A stretch of DNA of 64,000 nucleotides from assembly GCA_905221605.1 (NCBI GenBank), contig CAJNDS010002101.1:439001-503000 (forward strand), in the 5' to 3' direction. Both the position numbers and the translations under genes were made by a program. Numbering within the stretch: the stretch's first letter is position 1; the number at the start of each line of letters is the position of its first letter. The notes beneath the pieces were generated by a model. That model did not search any database and was not told the origin of the DNA. It worked only from the letters and a program-made list of their open reading frames with translations. Shown here one piece after another: positions 11,127 through 22,089 of this stretch. Source of the DNA: Symbiodinium natans (Eukaryota; Sar; Dinophyceae; Suessiales; Symbiodiniaceae).

Positions 11127-11207
11127 AACGCTTCGCACATTTTTTGCGGCACTGCAGCACCACACCGAAAACTGTCATCAGCGTATTGAATATGTTAAAA
11201 TATCTCA
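11127..11207 (-). repeat. PCP 3' flank block, copy A
   Basis: About 75 bp directly after the stop codon (CTTCGCACATTTTTTGCGGC and following), repeated almost unchanged after copy B (12959-13038) and copy C (14902-14986) but not after copy D. Probably the 3' UTR; no AATAAA-type signal was recognised. Confidence 0.7.
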
Positions 11208-12579
11208 TCAGCGCTGCGACGCCGCCACCACATCCTTGAAGGTGTAGAAGCCCTTTGCAGCGGCAGCTGCATCAAGAGGGTTCACCTTGGAGAACATGTT
11301 GTTGGGAATGGATCCATCCACAATTCCGGCCATGGAGTTGTACACATCCATCACCGTTGCCTTCGGCACTGATGCGACAATGCGCCCGATAGCTGCGTTC
11401 ACTGCCTCGTAATCCGCAGCAGACGTCACTCCCTTGGCGTCGACGCTGCCAATGGCCTTGTGGTGCGCCTCAGCGGCAGCCTTCAGTAGGTTTCCGTCCA
11501 TCTGGCTGCCCATCACGATCATCTTGTCAATGGCCTTCATCACCTTCGGGGCAGTGGTGTCTGGCAGCGGCTTCAGGTAAACATCGGACAGCCAGTCCAC
11601 CTGAGGGCACGCACACAAACAACACAGCATGCTCGGGCAAACGAAAGTCTTAGGAAGTGGGTATGGCATGGGAACTAGACGAGATTTCTCATTTAAAAAC
11701 GGAAAAATGACATGAATAATGGAAACCCCAACCTTTTCTTGCAACCCTGCACCTCTTTCAAGAAAGGGTAGGATGCATCCGAAAGGGCCTTCGCCGCCGT
11801 GCCAATCTTGTCACCAGTGGGCACAGTGGCCTTAGCGCCGACTGCGGTCACTTGGTTCCTTGGATTTGTTTGCAGAAGTTGAGAAGAACGCTAGGTATAG
11901 AAGCCCACAAATACACAACGATGGGGGGTTCTGAAAGCATCAAAACTAGATCTGAATCAACTCCAATGCTCTTTTCCACCACGTCCTTGAACTCCAAGAA
12001 GCCCTTGTATGCCTTCTCGGCATCTGCACCATTGACCAAAGACTTCATGTACGCGGGCACCTTGGGGTCAGTGATGTCCTTCACGGCATTGTAGACGTCC
12101 ATGACCTTTGCCTTGGGGACGGACGCCACGACGCGGCCCAAAGCCGCGTTCACTGCATCCCAATCCGCACGAGAAGTCACACCGTTGGGACCTGAGATGC
12201 TTCCGATGGCCTTGTGATGGGCCTCCGCCGCTGCCTTCAAGAGCTTGGGGTCTGCTGCTGCTCCCATGTCAATCATCTTGTCGATCGCCTTCAGCGCTTT
12301 GAGGGGTTGGAACTTGCCAGGAGCTTGCAAGAAGATTCCGTTGTTCCAGTCCACTTCCTTCGCGAAGTCATAGGAAGCATCACCAAGCTTCTTCGCTGCG
12401 TCACCAATTTCGTCGGCGAAGGCAGCCGGAGCCATCATCATGCCGGCTGCGGACGCAGCTGCCACTGGGGCAGCCGTCCTGCGAAGCGGCCCTGGCACAA
12501 AACTCACGCTGTTGCAAAAGTTGTACAAGGCGACCAGCGCGGCAGCCACGCTCAAGACTTTCAAGGAAGAGCGTGCCAT
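11208..12579 (-). CDS. PCP: Peridinin-chlorophyll a-binding protein, copy A (3 exons)
   Basis: Water-soluble light-harvesting protein of the thylakoid lumen that binds peridinin and chlorophyll a and passes energy to the photosystems. Exons on the minus strand: about 11964-12579, about 11753-11850, and 11208-11600 (stop TGA at 11208-11210). With these borders the precursor is 368 residues and the mature part 313, the usual length of the two-domain (long) PCP. The start MARSSLKVL opens a signal peptide, then FVPGPLRR (the Phe-containing start of a dinoflagellate plastid transit peptide), an Ala-rich thylakoid segment ending AAFA, and the mature start DEIGDAAKK. The two homologous halves each carry the AEAHHKAIGS motif with the chlorophyll-ligating His region. 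The exon 3 junction (FLKE then VDWLSDVY) is exact and in phase; the exon 1/2 border is uncertain by a few bases. Exon 2 ends at a GT donor here, unlike copies B-D. This is the last (3') copy in the array. Confidence 0.93.
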
Positions 12580-12785
12580 GACTCCAGAGGATGTACGGTC
12601 ACTTTGCTGAGTGCAACAGCCTGTGGGGCCTAAAAACTCCGGCAGCGTGGTTGCTTCCACAAACATGCTACGAAGTTACTAAGTCATTCGAAGCAGGCTT
12701 AGGCTCAACACAACATGAGCAGTATCAGCATCGAATTCTCTCCTCAAAACTTCCTTGCCTAGTTTGGGGGTCTTCGCAAATTCTT

Positions 12786-12910
12786 CAGACAAAGCATTGC
12801 CGTCAATCGCTACGGCAACGACGGCCGAGGTCACTCGAAAGGCTGACTTGGAGTTAAGGTTCGAGGCTCTCTAGGCTTTAGGATTGAGTTGTCGGTTAGT
12901 GTGGACTGAG
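12786..12910. repeat. PCP spacer block, A-B spacer
   Basis: About 120 bp shared with the B-C spacer at 14762-14880. It holds a small hairpin, TTGCCGT - 8 nt - ACGGCAA. It lies between one gene's stop and the next gene's start, so a role in transcript processing or promotion is possible but not shown. Confidence 0.65.
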
Positions 12911-13038
12911 AATTTTTAAGCCGATTCGCTGCCTACAGGGTTTGGGGTTCGGCGATCAAAGCTTCGCACATTTTTTGCGGCACTGCAGCACCACACCGAA
13001 AACTGTCATCAGCGTATTGAATATGTTAAAATAAGTCA

Positions 13039-14413
13039 TCAGCGCTGCGACGCCGCCACCACATCCTTGAAGGTGTAGAAGCCCTTTGCAGCGGCAGCTG
13101 CATCAAGAGGGTTCACCTTGGAGAACATGTTGTTGGGAATGGATCCATCCACAATTCCGGCCATGGAGTTGTACACATCCATCACCGTTGCCTTCGGCAC
13201 TGATGCGACAATGCGCCCGATAGCTGCGTTCACTGCCTCGTAATCCGCAGCAGACGTCACTCCCTTGGCGTCGACGCTGCCAATGGCCTTGTGGTGCGCC
13301 TCAGCGGCAGCCTTCAGCAGGTTTCCGTCCATCTGGCTGCCCATCACGATCATCTTGTCAATGGCCTTCATCACCTTCGGGGCAGTGGTGTCTGGCAGCG
13401 GCTTCAGGTAAACATCGGACAGCCAGTCCACCTGAGCGCACGCACACAAACAACTCAGCATGCTTGGCCAAAGGAAACTCTTAGGAAGTGGGTATGGCAT
13501 GAGAACTTAACGAAGTTTCAGATGTATCTCCGGGAAAAACATTAAAAACAAGCAGCCGCAACTTGTCTTCTTTGCAACCCTGCGCCTCTTTCAAGAAGGG
13601 GTAAGATGCATCCGAAAGGGCCTTCGCCGCCGTGCCAATCTTGTCACCAGTGGGCACAGTGGCCTTAGCGCCGACTGCGGTCACTTGGTTCCTTGGCTTT
13701 GTTTGCAGAAGTTGAGAAGGACGCTAGGTAAAGACGCCCACAAATACAGAACGATGGGGGAGATCTGAAAACATCAACACTAGATCTGAATCAACTCCAA
13801 TGCTCTTTTCCACCACGTCCTTGAACTCCAAGAAGCCCTTGTATGCCTTCTCGGCATCTGCACCATTGACCAAAGACTTCATGTACGCGGGCACCTTGGG
13901 GTCAGTGATGTCCTTCACGGCATTGTAGACGTCCATGACCTTTGCCTTGGGGACGGACGCCACGACGCGGCCCAAAGCCGCGTTCACTGCATCCCAATCC
14001 GCACGAGAAGTCACACCGTTGGGACCTGAGATGCTTCCGATGGCCTTGTGATGGGCCTCCGCCGCTGCCTTCAAGAGCTTGGGGTCTGCTGCTGCTCCCA
14101 TGTCAATCATCTTGTCGATCGCCTTCAGCGCTTTGAGGGGTTGGAACTTGCCAGGAGCTTGCAAGAAGATTCCGTTGTTCCAGTCCACTTCCTTCGCGAA
14201 GTCATAGGAAGCATCGCCAAGCTTCTTCGCTGCGTCACCAATTTCGTCGGCGAAGGCAGCCGGAGCCATCATCATGCCGGCTGCGGACGCAGCTGCCACT
14301 GGGGCAGCCGTCCGGCGAAGCGGCCCTGGCACAAAACTCACGCTGTTGCAAAAGTTGTACAGAGCGACCAGCGCGGCAGCCACGCTCAAGATTTTCAAGG
14401 AAGAGCGTGCCAT
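13039..14413 (-). CDS. PCP: Peridinin-chlorophyll a-binding protein, copy B (3 exons)
   Basis: Second copy from the 3' end of the tandem array. Exons: about 13798-14413, 13586-13683 and 13039-13431. The start Met of MARSSLKIL is at 14413; the presequence differs from copy A by one conservative change (Val to Ile) in the signal peptide. The mature protein is the same as in copies A and D. The second intron has a GC donor (GAG then GCGCAG) and an AG acceptor followed by G, a normal dinoflagellate form. About 460 bp separate its stop from the start of copy A, and this spacer holds a block repeated in the B-C spacer. The longer C-terminal reading past exon 1 is intron read-through, not protein. 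Confidence 0.93.
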
Positions 14414-14761
14414 GACTCCAGGGGATGTACGGTCACTTTGCTGAGTGCAACAGCCTGTGGGGCCTAAAAAGTCCGGCAGCGTGCTTCCACAAACACATGC
14501 GACTAAGTTCCTAAGTCATTCAATGCACAGGCTTAGGCTCAACGGAACATGAGCAACATCAGCATTGAAACCTCTGCTCAAAACCTCCTCCTCAAACCCT
14601 GCTTACCTAGTTTGGGGAGCTTCGCAAATTCTTCAGACAGTGCAAAAGCCGTTGGCATCTACCACCCTCCGTAATCCACCAACGAAACCAACGCAAGAAT
14701 TTAAGCTCTGAACGTCGCGTCTGCATATCTCGAGCACACATAGCACTGCTTCAAGGCACAT

Positions 14762-14880
14762 CATTGCCGTCAATCGCTACGGCAACGACGGCCGAGGTCA
14801 CTCGAAAGGCTGACTTGGAGTTAAGGTTCGAGGCTCTCTAGGCCTTAGGATTGAGTTGTCGGTTAGTGTGCACGGAGAAT
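14762..14880. repeat. PCP spacer block, B-C spacer
   Basis: Second copy of the 12786-12910 block with the same TTGCCGT/ACGGCAA hairpin. The C-D spacer (16362-16774) lacks it. Confidence 0.65.
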
Positions 14881-14986
14881 TTAAAGCCGATTCGCTGCCT
14901 ACATCAAAGCTACGCACATTTTTTGCGGCACTGCAGCACCACACCGAAAACTGTCATCAGCGTATTGAATATGTTAAAATATCTCA

Positions 14987-16361
14987 TCAGCGCTGCGACG
15001 CCGCCACCACATCCTTGAAGGTGTAGAAGCCCTTTGCAGCGGCAGCTGCATCAAGAGGGTTCACCTTGGAGAACATGTTGTTGGGAATGGATCCATCCAC
15101 AATTCCGGCCATGGAGTTGTACACATCCATCACCGTTGCCTTCGGCACTGATGCGACAATGCGCCCGATAGCTGCGTTCACTGCCTCGTAATCCGCAGCA
15201 GACGTCACTCCCTTGGCGTCGACGCTGCCAATGGCCTTGTGGTGCGCCTCAGCGGCAGCCTTCAGCAGGTTTCCGTCCATCTGGCTGCCCATCACGATCA
15301 TCTTGTCAATGGCCTTCATCACCTTCGGGGCAGTGGTGTCTGGCAGCGGCTTCAGGTAAACATCGGACAGCCAGTCCACCTGAGCGCACGCACACAAACA
15401 ACTCAGCATGCTTGGCCAAAGGAAACTCTTAGGAAGTGGGTATGGCATGAGAACTTAACGAAGTTTCAGATGTATCTCCGGGAAAAACATTAAAAACAAG
15501 CAGCCGCAACTTGTCTTCTTTGCAACCCTGCGCCTCTTTCAAGAAGGGGTAAGATGCATCCGAAAGGGCCTTCGCCGCCGTGCCAATCTTGTCACCAGTG
15601 GGCACAGTGGCCTTAGCGCCGACTGCGGTCACTTGGTTCCTTGGATTTGTTTGCAGGAGTTGAGAAGGACGCTAGGTAAAGACGCCCACAAATACAGAAG
15701 GATGCGGGAGTTCTGAAAACATCAAAACTAGATCTGAATCAACTCCAGTGCTCTTTTCCACCACATCCTTGAACTCCAAGAAGCCCTTGTATGCCTTCTC
15801 GGCATCTGCACCATTGACCAAAGACTTCATGTACGCGGGCACCTTGGGGTCAGTGATGTCCTTCACGGCATTGTAGACGTCCATGACCTTTGCCTTGGGG
15901 ACGGACGCCACGACGCGGCCCAAAGCCGCGTTCACTGCATCCCAATCCGCACGAGAAGTCACACCGTTGGGACCTGAGATGCTTCCGATGGCCTTGTGAT
16001 GGGCCTCCGCCGCTGCCTTCAAGAGCTTGGGGTCTGCTGCTGCTCCCATGTCAATCATCTTGTCGATCGCCTTCAGCGCTTTGAGAGGTTGGAACTTGCC
16101 AGGAGCTTGCAAGAAGATTCCGTTGTTCCAGTCCACTTCCTTCGCGAAGTCATAGGAAGCATCGCCAAGCTTCTTCGCTGCGTCACCAATCTCGTCGGCG
16201 AAGGCAGCCGGAGCCATCATCATGCCGGCTGCGGACGCAGCTGCCACTGGGGCAGCCGTCCTGCGAAGCGGCCCTGGCACAAAACTCACGCTGTTGCAAA
16301 AGTTGTACAAGGCGACCAGCGCGGCAGCCACGCTCAAGACTTTCAAGGAAGAGCGTGCCAT
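14987..16361 (-). CDS. PCP: Peridinin-chlorophyll a-binding protein, copy C (3 exons)
   Basis: Third copy. Exons: about 15746-16361, 15534-15631 and 14987-15379. The start MARSSLKVL was chosen because it matches copies A and B and begins a typical signal peptide; an in-frame Met 30 codons upstream (16451) is probably 5' leader. Near the exon 1 end the codon is ACT (Thr) where the other copies have ATT (Ile), the only residue difference I see in the predicted mature protein. Intron 2 uses a GC donor. The unit repeats at about 1.95 kb to copy B and 1.81 kb to copy D. Confidence 0.93.
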
Positions 16362-16774
16362 GACTCCAGGAGGAAGTACGGTCACTTTGCCGAGTGCAAC
16401 AGCCTGTGTGGGGCCTAAAAACTCCGGCAGCGTGGTTGCTTCCACAAACACATGCTACGAAGTTACTAAGTCATTCGAAGCACAGGCTTAGGCTCAAGGG
16501 AACATGAGCAGCATCAGCATTGAAGAGTCTCCTCAAAACCGGCTTACGTAGCTTTGGGATCTTCGTGATTACCCGCCCCTGCAAATCTCAAGCACATATA
16601 GGACTGCTTCAAGGCACAACCTTGTTGTCATCTTCTGCACTGCTGTTACGTCAAGAAGCACGCCTTCGAAAAGTCCGTACTTCTGCACTGTACAGGTCAC
16701 AAAAAGTGAGTTGGAAACAAATACATAGTGTTGCGGCCCTGAAAGAGTCCGACAATTCGCCCGGCCAACTCTCA

Positions 16775-18173
16775 TCAGCGCTGCGACGCTGCCACCACAT
16801 CCTTGAAGGTGTAGAAGCCCTTTGCAGCGGCAGCTGCATCAAGAGGGTTCACCTTGGAGAACATGTTGTTGGGAATGGATCCATCCACAATTCCGGCCAT
16901 GGAGTTGTACACATCCATCACCGTTGCCTTTGGCACTGATGCGACAATGCGCCCGATAGCTGCGTTCACTGCCTCGTAATCCGCAGCAGACGTCACTCCC
17001 TTGGCGTCGACGCTGCCAATGGCCTTGTGGTGCGCCTCAGCGGCAGCCTTCAGCAGGTTTCCGTCCATCTGGCTGCCCATCACGATCATCTTGTCAATGG
17101 CCTTCATCACCTTCGGGGCAGTGGTGTCTGGCAGCGGCTTCAGGTAAACATCGGACAGCCAGTCCACCTGAGGGCGCGCACACAAGGAAACCAGCATGCT
17201 CGGTCAAAGGAAACCCATCTCAAACAAACCCTTAGGAACTGGAAACGGCATGGGAAATTAAGCGAGGTTTCTGACTCATTTCCGCAAAGATAATGAGAAA
17301 TGACAAGCGCCGACCCCAACTTTTCTCCTTTGCAACCCTGCGCCTCTTTCAAGAAGGGGTAAGATGCATCCGAAAGGGCCTTCGCCGCCGTGCCAATCTT
17401 GTCACCAGTGGGCACAGTGGCCTTCGCGCCGACCGCAGTCACTTGGTTCCTTGGATTTGTGTGAGAAGTGCACTTGAGAAGGGCGCTAGGTATAGAAGCC
17501 CACAAATACAGAAGGATGCGGGAGTTCTGAAAACATCGAAACTAGATCTGAATCAAACTCCAATGCTCTTTTCCACCACATCCTTGAACTCCAAGAAGCC
17601 CTTGTATGCCTTCTCGGCATCTGCACCATTGACCAAAGACTTCATGTACGCGGGCACCTTGGGGTCAGTGATGTCCTTCACGGCATTGTAGACGTCCATG
17701 ACCTTTGCCTTGGGGACGGACGCCACGACGCGGCCCAAAGCCGCGTTCACTGCATCCCAATCCGCACGAGAAGTCACACCGTTGGGACCTGAGATGCTTC
17801 CGATGGCCTTGTGATGGGCCTCCGCCGCTGCCTTCAAGAGCTTGGGGTCTGCTGCTGCTCCCATGTCAATCATCTTGTCGATCGCCTTCAGCGCTTTGAG
17901 AGGTTGGAACTTGCCAGGAGCTTGCAAGAAGATGCCGTTGTTCCAGTCCACTTCCTTCGCGAAGTCATAGGAAGCATCACCAAGCTTCTTCGCTGCGTCA
18001 CCGATCTCGTCGGCGAAGGCAGCCGGAGCCATCATCATGCCGGCTGCGGACGCAGCTGCCACTGGCGCAGCCGCCCTGCGAAGTGGACCTGGCACGAATC
18101 CGGAGCAGGAGAGGCCGCATGCCAGCAACGCAGCCGCAACAACGCAAGCGGTGACCTTCCTGGAGCGCGCCAT
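16775..18173 (-). CDS. PCP: Peridinin-chlorophyll a-binding protein, copy D, head of array (3 exons)
   Basis: First copy in the direction of transcription. Exons: about 17561-18173, 17344-17441 and 16775-17167. Mature protein as in copies A and B, but the signal peptide is different: MARSRKVTACVVAAALLACG instead of MARSSLKVLSVAAALVALYN, joining the common part at FVPGPLRR. An in-frame Met at 18227 would add 18 residues and I regard it as leader. Its 3' flank also differs: the conserved block found after copies A-C is missing. Intron 2 has a GC donor. A one-base difference just after the exon 1 end puts a stop in the read-through frame, which helps to place the donor before it. Confidence 0.92.
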
Positions 18174-18439
18174 TCGCAAGAGAGCAAGAGGAGAAACTCT
18201 TGTGGTCAAGAGTATGTTAAAAGCCAAAAGTGCTCCCTAACCAGCACCAGCTTTTCACGAAGCATACTTTTCCAAAAGTCATGCTGGTCACAACACCTGC
18301 AGGCACAACCGCTGGGACGATTCCCAGCCTTGATCTTGCACTAGAACCCCGCCCTAAACCCTAAACCCTGCGCCCTAAACCCTCTACGCCCTAAACCCTA
18401 AACCCTAAACCCTAAACCCTAAACCCTAAACCCCCTAAG

Positions 18440-18535
18440 GCAGGCACCTCAGACACCCGAGGCCCAGGGCCGCGGAGGCCCCCGCGCCGCGCGCGTGGCG
18501 GAGGAGGTGGCAGCACGCAGCCCGGGGCCTCTTGG
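18440..18535. other. GC-rich island between telomeric blocks, possible exon
   Basis: About 95 bp, very GC-rich, open in all forward frames and at least one reverse frame, bracketed by CCCTAAA (left) and TTTAGGG (right). The strand cannot be told. Confidence 0.3.
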
Positions 18536-18900
18536 GGATTAGGGTTTAGGGTTTAGGGTTTAGGGCTAGGGTTCAGGTGTTTCGACTCTTGCTGCGGGTT
18601 CTGGGGTTTAGGGTCTGGGGCTTGCGGCTTTGGGCTTTGGGGATTCGGGCTGAACCCCAAACACCCAAAACCCCCGAAACCCCCACCAGCTAAAACCCTA
18701 AGACCTGAAAAACACCCTTAAAAAACCCCCAACCCCCAAGGCCTAAACCCTCCCTATGGGGAAACATCCCGCAAGGGCGGGCAGGGTGACCTAAGGGTTT
18801 AGTGGCTTACAACAGGGTTTAGTTTAGACTCCAACTATCGAGGCTCAATTAATAGTAGCTTCTTCTTGTTCATTATTTTCTTCGCTTTTGTTTGTTCGAG

Positions 18901-18960
18901 GTGCCAGTGCACAAAGGGCCGATGAAACAGAGGCACGCCTGGAACTGCGCATCGGACATG
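18901..18960 (+). CDS. Exon-like segment on the plus strand
   Basis: Reads VPVHKGPMKQRHAWNCASDM after a long pyrimidine-rich stretch (about 18860-18898) that ends in AG followed by G. This is one of the few islands where splice context favours the plus strand. No family recognised. Confidence 0.35.
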
Positions 18961-19436
18961 TTGGGGTTCAGGGCTTAGGGCCCTTGCAAGAGAGCGGTGC
19001 TGGGTTAAGGGCTCCTACACAAATCCGAGACCCAAACACTTAAGAAAAGAGGCCAGAACGCCGCAGCCACCCCAAACCCGACCCCGAAACCCTAAACCTT
19101 AGACAGCAAGTGGGCTTAGAATTTCTAGGGTTCAAGATCTTCATAGGCTTTAGAGTTTAGGGCTTAGGGTTCAACTAGACCGACCCTAGTCCCTATAAAA
19201 CAGACAAGGGCAGATACTAAGAGCAAAAAACATTCCAAGCCCAAACAACAAAAAATCGCGGAGTCCCGCATCCCGTAGAAAACCGCGCGGAGTCCCACAT
19301 CCCGTAGAAAAACGCGGGAACCCTCAAAGCTCCCCAAACCTTGCACCCTAAACCCCTTCAAACCCTTACCGAACCTCTCAAAGCCCACCCAGACAGCAGC
19401 CCTTCGAACCCCTCAAACCTCAAACCCAAAAACCCA

Positions 19437-19665
19437 AAACCCCTAAACCCTACACCCTACACCCTAAACCCCAAAACCCCAAACCCTAAACAGGAAACCC
19501 TAAACCCGAAACCCCAAACCCTAAACCCTAAACCCCTAAACCCTAAACCCCTAAACCCTAAACCCCAAACCCTAAACCCCAAACCCTAAACCCCAAACCC
19601 TAAACCCCAAACCCTAAACCCGAAACCCTAAACCCCAAACCCTAAACCCTAAACCCTAAACCCCG
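19437..19665 (-). repeat. Degenerate CCCTAAA block with CCCCAAA variants
   Basis: Alternation of CCCTAAA and CCCCAAA units gives 14-mer periodicity in part. Confidence 0.9.
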
Positions 19666-19668
19666 AAC

Positions 19669-19735
19669 GATCGGAGCTCTGGGCCTCGACTGCCCCAGGT
19701 GCGACGCGGCCAACTCGGGCACCTGCCCACCACGG
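19669..19735 (+). CDS. Exon-like segment with CxxC pattern
   Basis: Plus strand reads IGALGLDCPRCDAANSGTCP, a C-x2-C-x7-C spacing like part of a zinc-binding knuckle. The minus strand is open too. Bracketed by CCCTAAA and TTTAGGG blocks. Confidence 0.25.
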
Positions 19736-19739
19736 TTTA

Positions 19740-20500
19740 GGGTTTAGGGTTTAGGGTTTAGGGTTTAGGGTTTGGGGTTTGGGGCTTAGGGTTTGGGGTT
19801 TAGGGCTTCGGGTTTGGGAGGGTGTGGGCTTTAGGGTTTTTTTCGTGCTTATGAGGTTAATGGGTTTTTGGGGTCTGGGGATTTTTAGGGTTTAGGTTCT
19901 ATGGGGGGCTTTAGGGTTTGTCGGGTTTAAGGTTTAGGTTTGAAAGGGTTGAGGGTTTAGGGCTTATGGGGGGGGGGGGGGGATCAAGGTTTTAGGGATT
20001 AGTTTATAGGGTTTGGCATTTATAGGGTTTAGCGCTTGAAGGGTTTAGGACCGTTTAGGGTTTGGGGTTTATGAGGTGTATAGGGTTTAGTTTAGGGTTC
20101 TTAGGGTTTTTTGGTGGTTTAAGGTTTTAGGGTTTACAGGATTTAGAGTTTGGGGTTTGTTTAGGGTTTCGGGCTTGGGGGGGTTAGGGTTTAGCATGTA
20201 TGGGGAGCTGTAGGGTTGATAGGGTTTATGGGATTTATGCAAAGGTTTCTAGGGTTTAGGGTTCAGGGTGTTGAGGTCTAGGGTTTGTCCAAGTTGGGTG
20301 CTCGGGGGCTTTAGTGTTTATAAGGTTTACAGGCAGGGGTTATAGGGTTTTTGGGGCCCCCTCCCTAAACTCTAAACTCCCTAAACCCTAAACCCTAAAC
20401 CCTAAACTCTAAACCCCTAAACTTTACCTAAACCCGAACCCCCCCCCCCCCCGAAGCTCCAGAAGCCTCGGCTTCTGCGAGGTGCAAGTCTCCCAGCGCC
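19740..20500. other. Degenerate TTTAGGG-like sequence, no gene seen
   Basis: GGGTTTA-like words with many changes over about 700 bp, plus G and C runs. No exon-like island. Confidence 0.6.
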
Positions 20501-20564
20501 AGAACCTGGCCAGGGGTGGGGATTAGGAGTTTAGGGTTTAGGGTTTAGGGTTTAGGGTTAACTA

Positions 20565-20673
20565 CCCAAAGAGCCCAATATTGCTTAATTAAGGCATATA
20601 CCTTAAATCATATTAAGCATCCCTATATGATTTAAGGAATGTTCCTTAATTAAGCAATATTGGGCTCTTTGGG
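20565..20673. mobile_element. Palindromic element family A
   Basis: 109 bp, nearly perfect inverted repeat, same ends. A (TTTAGGG)n tract ends just before it. Confidence 0.85.
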
Positions 20674-21475
20674 CAATTCAGGGTTAGGGGACTAGTGTTT
20701 TTCAGTTTCAGAACACAGGGCTAAGGGTTTCGAGCTTTCGGGTGGCAGCAGGTAGGGCCTTGGGGTTTTAGGAACCAACGCTCTATGTAGCGTTTTGGGA
20801 AAAAGCTTTGGGGGCATAGGGTTCAGGGTTTAGGTTTGGGAGTTTGGGGTTTAGGGTGTCTACTTGCAAGGATGGGGTTTCGGGCTTTAGGGTGGGTGGG
20901 GGGGGGGGGGGGGGGTGTTGGATTAGGAGTGTAAGGGTCAGGGTTTAGGGTTTAGGGTTTAGGGTTTAGGGTTTAGGGTTTAGGGTTTAGGGTTTTAGGG
21001 GTTAAGGGTTCAGGGTTAAGGGTTAAGGGTTTAGGGTTTAGGGGGCCTCAGCTTCTGAGAATTTTCGAGCGGGGTTTAGGCTCAAGAGCTCTGGGGCCTA
21101 AGGTGTCTGGTAACAGGGCCTCGGGCTTCGGGCTTCCTTTGGCTTGTGGGTCTGAGGGTGTAGGGCCTTGGGGTTCGGGTTTATGGCCCCTAGACCCTAA
21201 ACCCTGAACCCTAAACCCTCATAAACCCTAAACCCTAAACCCTAAACATTAAACCCTACACCTTAGAAACCCTAAACGACTCCAAGGTTGGGGGCGTCGT
21301 CGTGCTTACTCGGAAGGGTGGAGTTCGATCGAATTTGTAAATCCTAGACCCCGAAGGGTTTACTGGTTATAGGGTTTAGGGTTTAGGGGTTTTAGGGTTT
21401 TGGGGTTTAGGGCTTAGGGTTTAGTGTTTAGGGATTAGGGTAAACCCTAAACCCTAAAACGCAAACTTCCTTCTT

Positions 21476-21545
21476 GATAGCGGCCGAGCAGCAGCGCCGG
21501 CTGCAGCCCGGGTGTCTGCCTCCAGGCAGCGTACCTGGCGGAGGG
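21476..21545 (+). CDS. Exon-like segment
   Basis: Plus strand: pyrimidine-rich CTTCCTTCTTGATAG, then AEQQRRLQPGCLPPGSVPGG. Bracketed by CCCTAAA and TTTAGGG. Unknown protein, low certainty. Confidence 0.25.
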
Positions 21546-21755
21546 TTTAGGGTGCTTATCGGACTTACAAGCCTAAACCCTAAACCCTAAACCCTAAACC
21601 CGAAACCCTAAACCCTAAACCCAAAGGTTCAGGATCTATGTGGGTTTGAAGGCTTCTTTGGGGGGCTTTACAGAGCCCAGGGATGTTCAGGGCTGTCCAT
21701 GCATGATTGGGGCTTCGGCTTATTTGTGCCCTGGGTTTCGACCCTAAAAGCTAAA

Positions 21756-21950
21756 CCCTAAACCCTAAACCCTAAACCCTAAACCCTAAACCCTAAGCCC
21801 TAAGCCCTAAGCCCTACACCCTAAACCCTAAACCCTTAACCCTAAACCCTTAACCTAACCCTAAACCCTAAACCCTAAACCCTAAACCCTAAACCCTAAA
21901 CCCTAAACCCTAAACCCTAAACCCTAAACCCTAAACCCTAAACCTAATCT
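21756..21950 (-). repeat. (CCCTAAA)n block
   Basis: Long run, 13 or more perfect units at the right end. Confidence 0.95.
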
Positions 21951-21956
21951 CTTTAC

Positions 21957-22017
21957 CTGGTGCTGCTGGGTGGCTGTGACGCCTGCCAGCTCCCGCTTCG
22001 TGCCAGCCGCGGCCGAC
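21957..22017 (-). CDS. Exon-like segment with good splice sites
   Basis: Minus strand: AAG acceptor followed by G, 20 codons reading SAAAGTKRELAGVTATQQHQ, then a consensus-like donor GTAAAGAG. Telomeric blocks lie on both sides (CCCTAAA left, TTTAGGG right). Unknown protein. Confidence 0.45.
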
Positions 22018-22026
22018 CTTGGAGGT

Positions 22027-22088
22027 CTAGGGTTTAGGGTTTAGGGTTTAGGGTTTAGGGTTTAGGGTTTAGGGTTTAGGGTTTAGGG
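22027..22088 (+). repeat. (TTTAGGG)n block
   Basis: Nearly nine units, facing the previous block across a 61 bp exon. Confidence 0.95.
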
Positions 22089-22089
22089 T

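Noticed and set aside
18180-18240. Relict spliced-leader sequence upstream of PCP copy D
   Set aside because: Only an 8-base match (TTTTGGCT) to the dinoflagellate leader on the minus strand, no match after it; chance is enough.
11852-18344. Plus-strand open frames of 60-177 codons over the PCP genes
   Set aside because: They are antisense shadows; they recur in each copy only because the PCP exons do.
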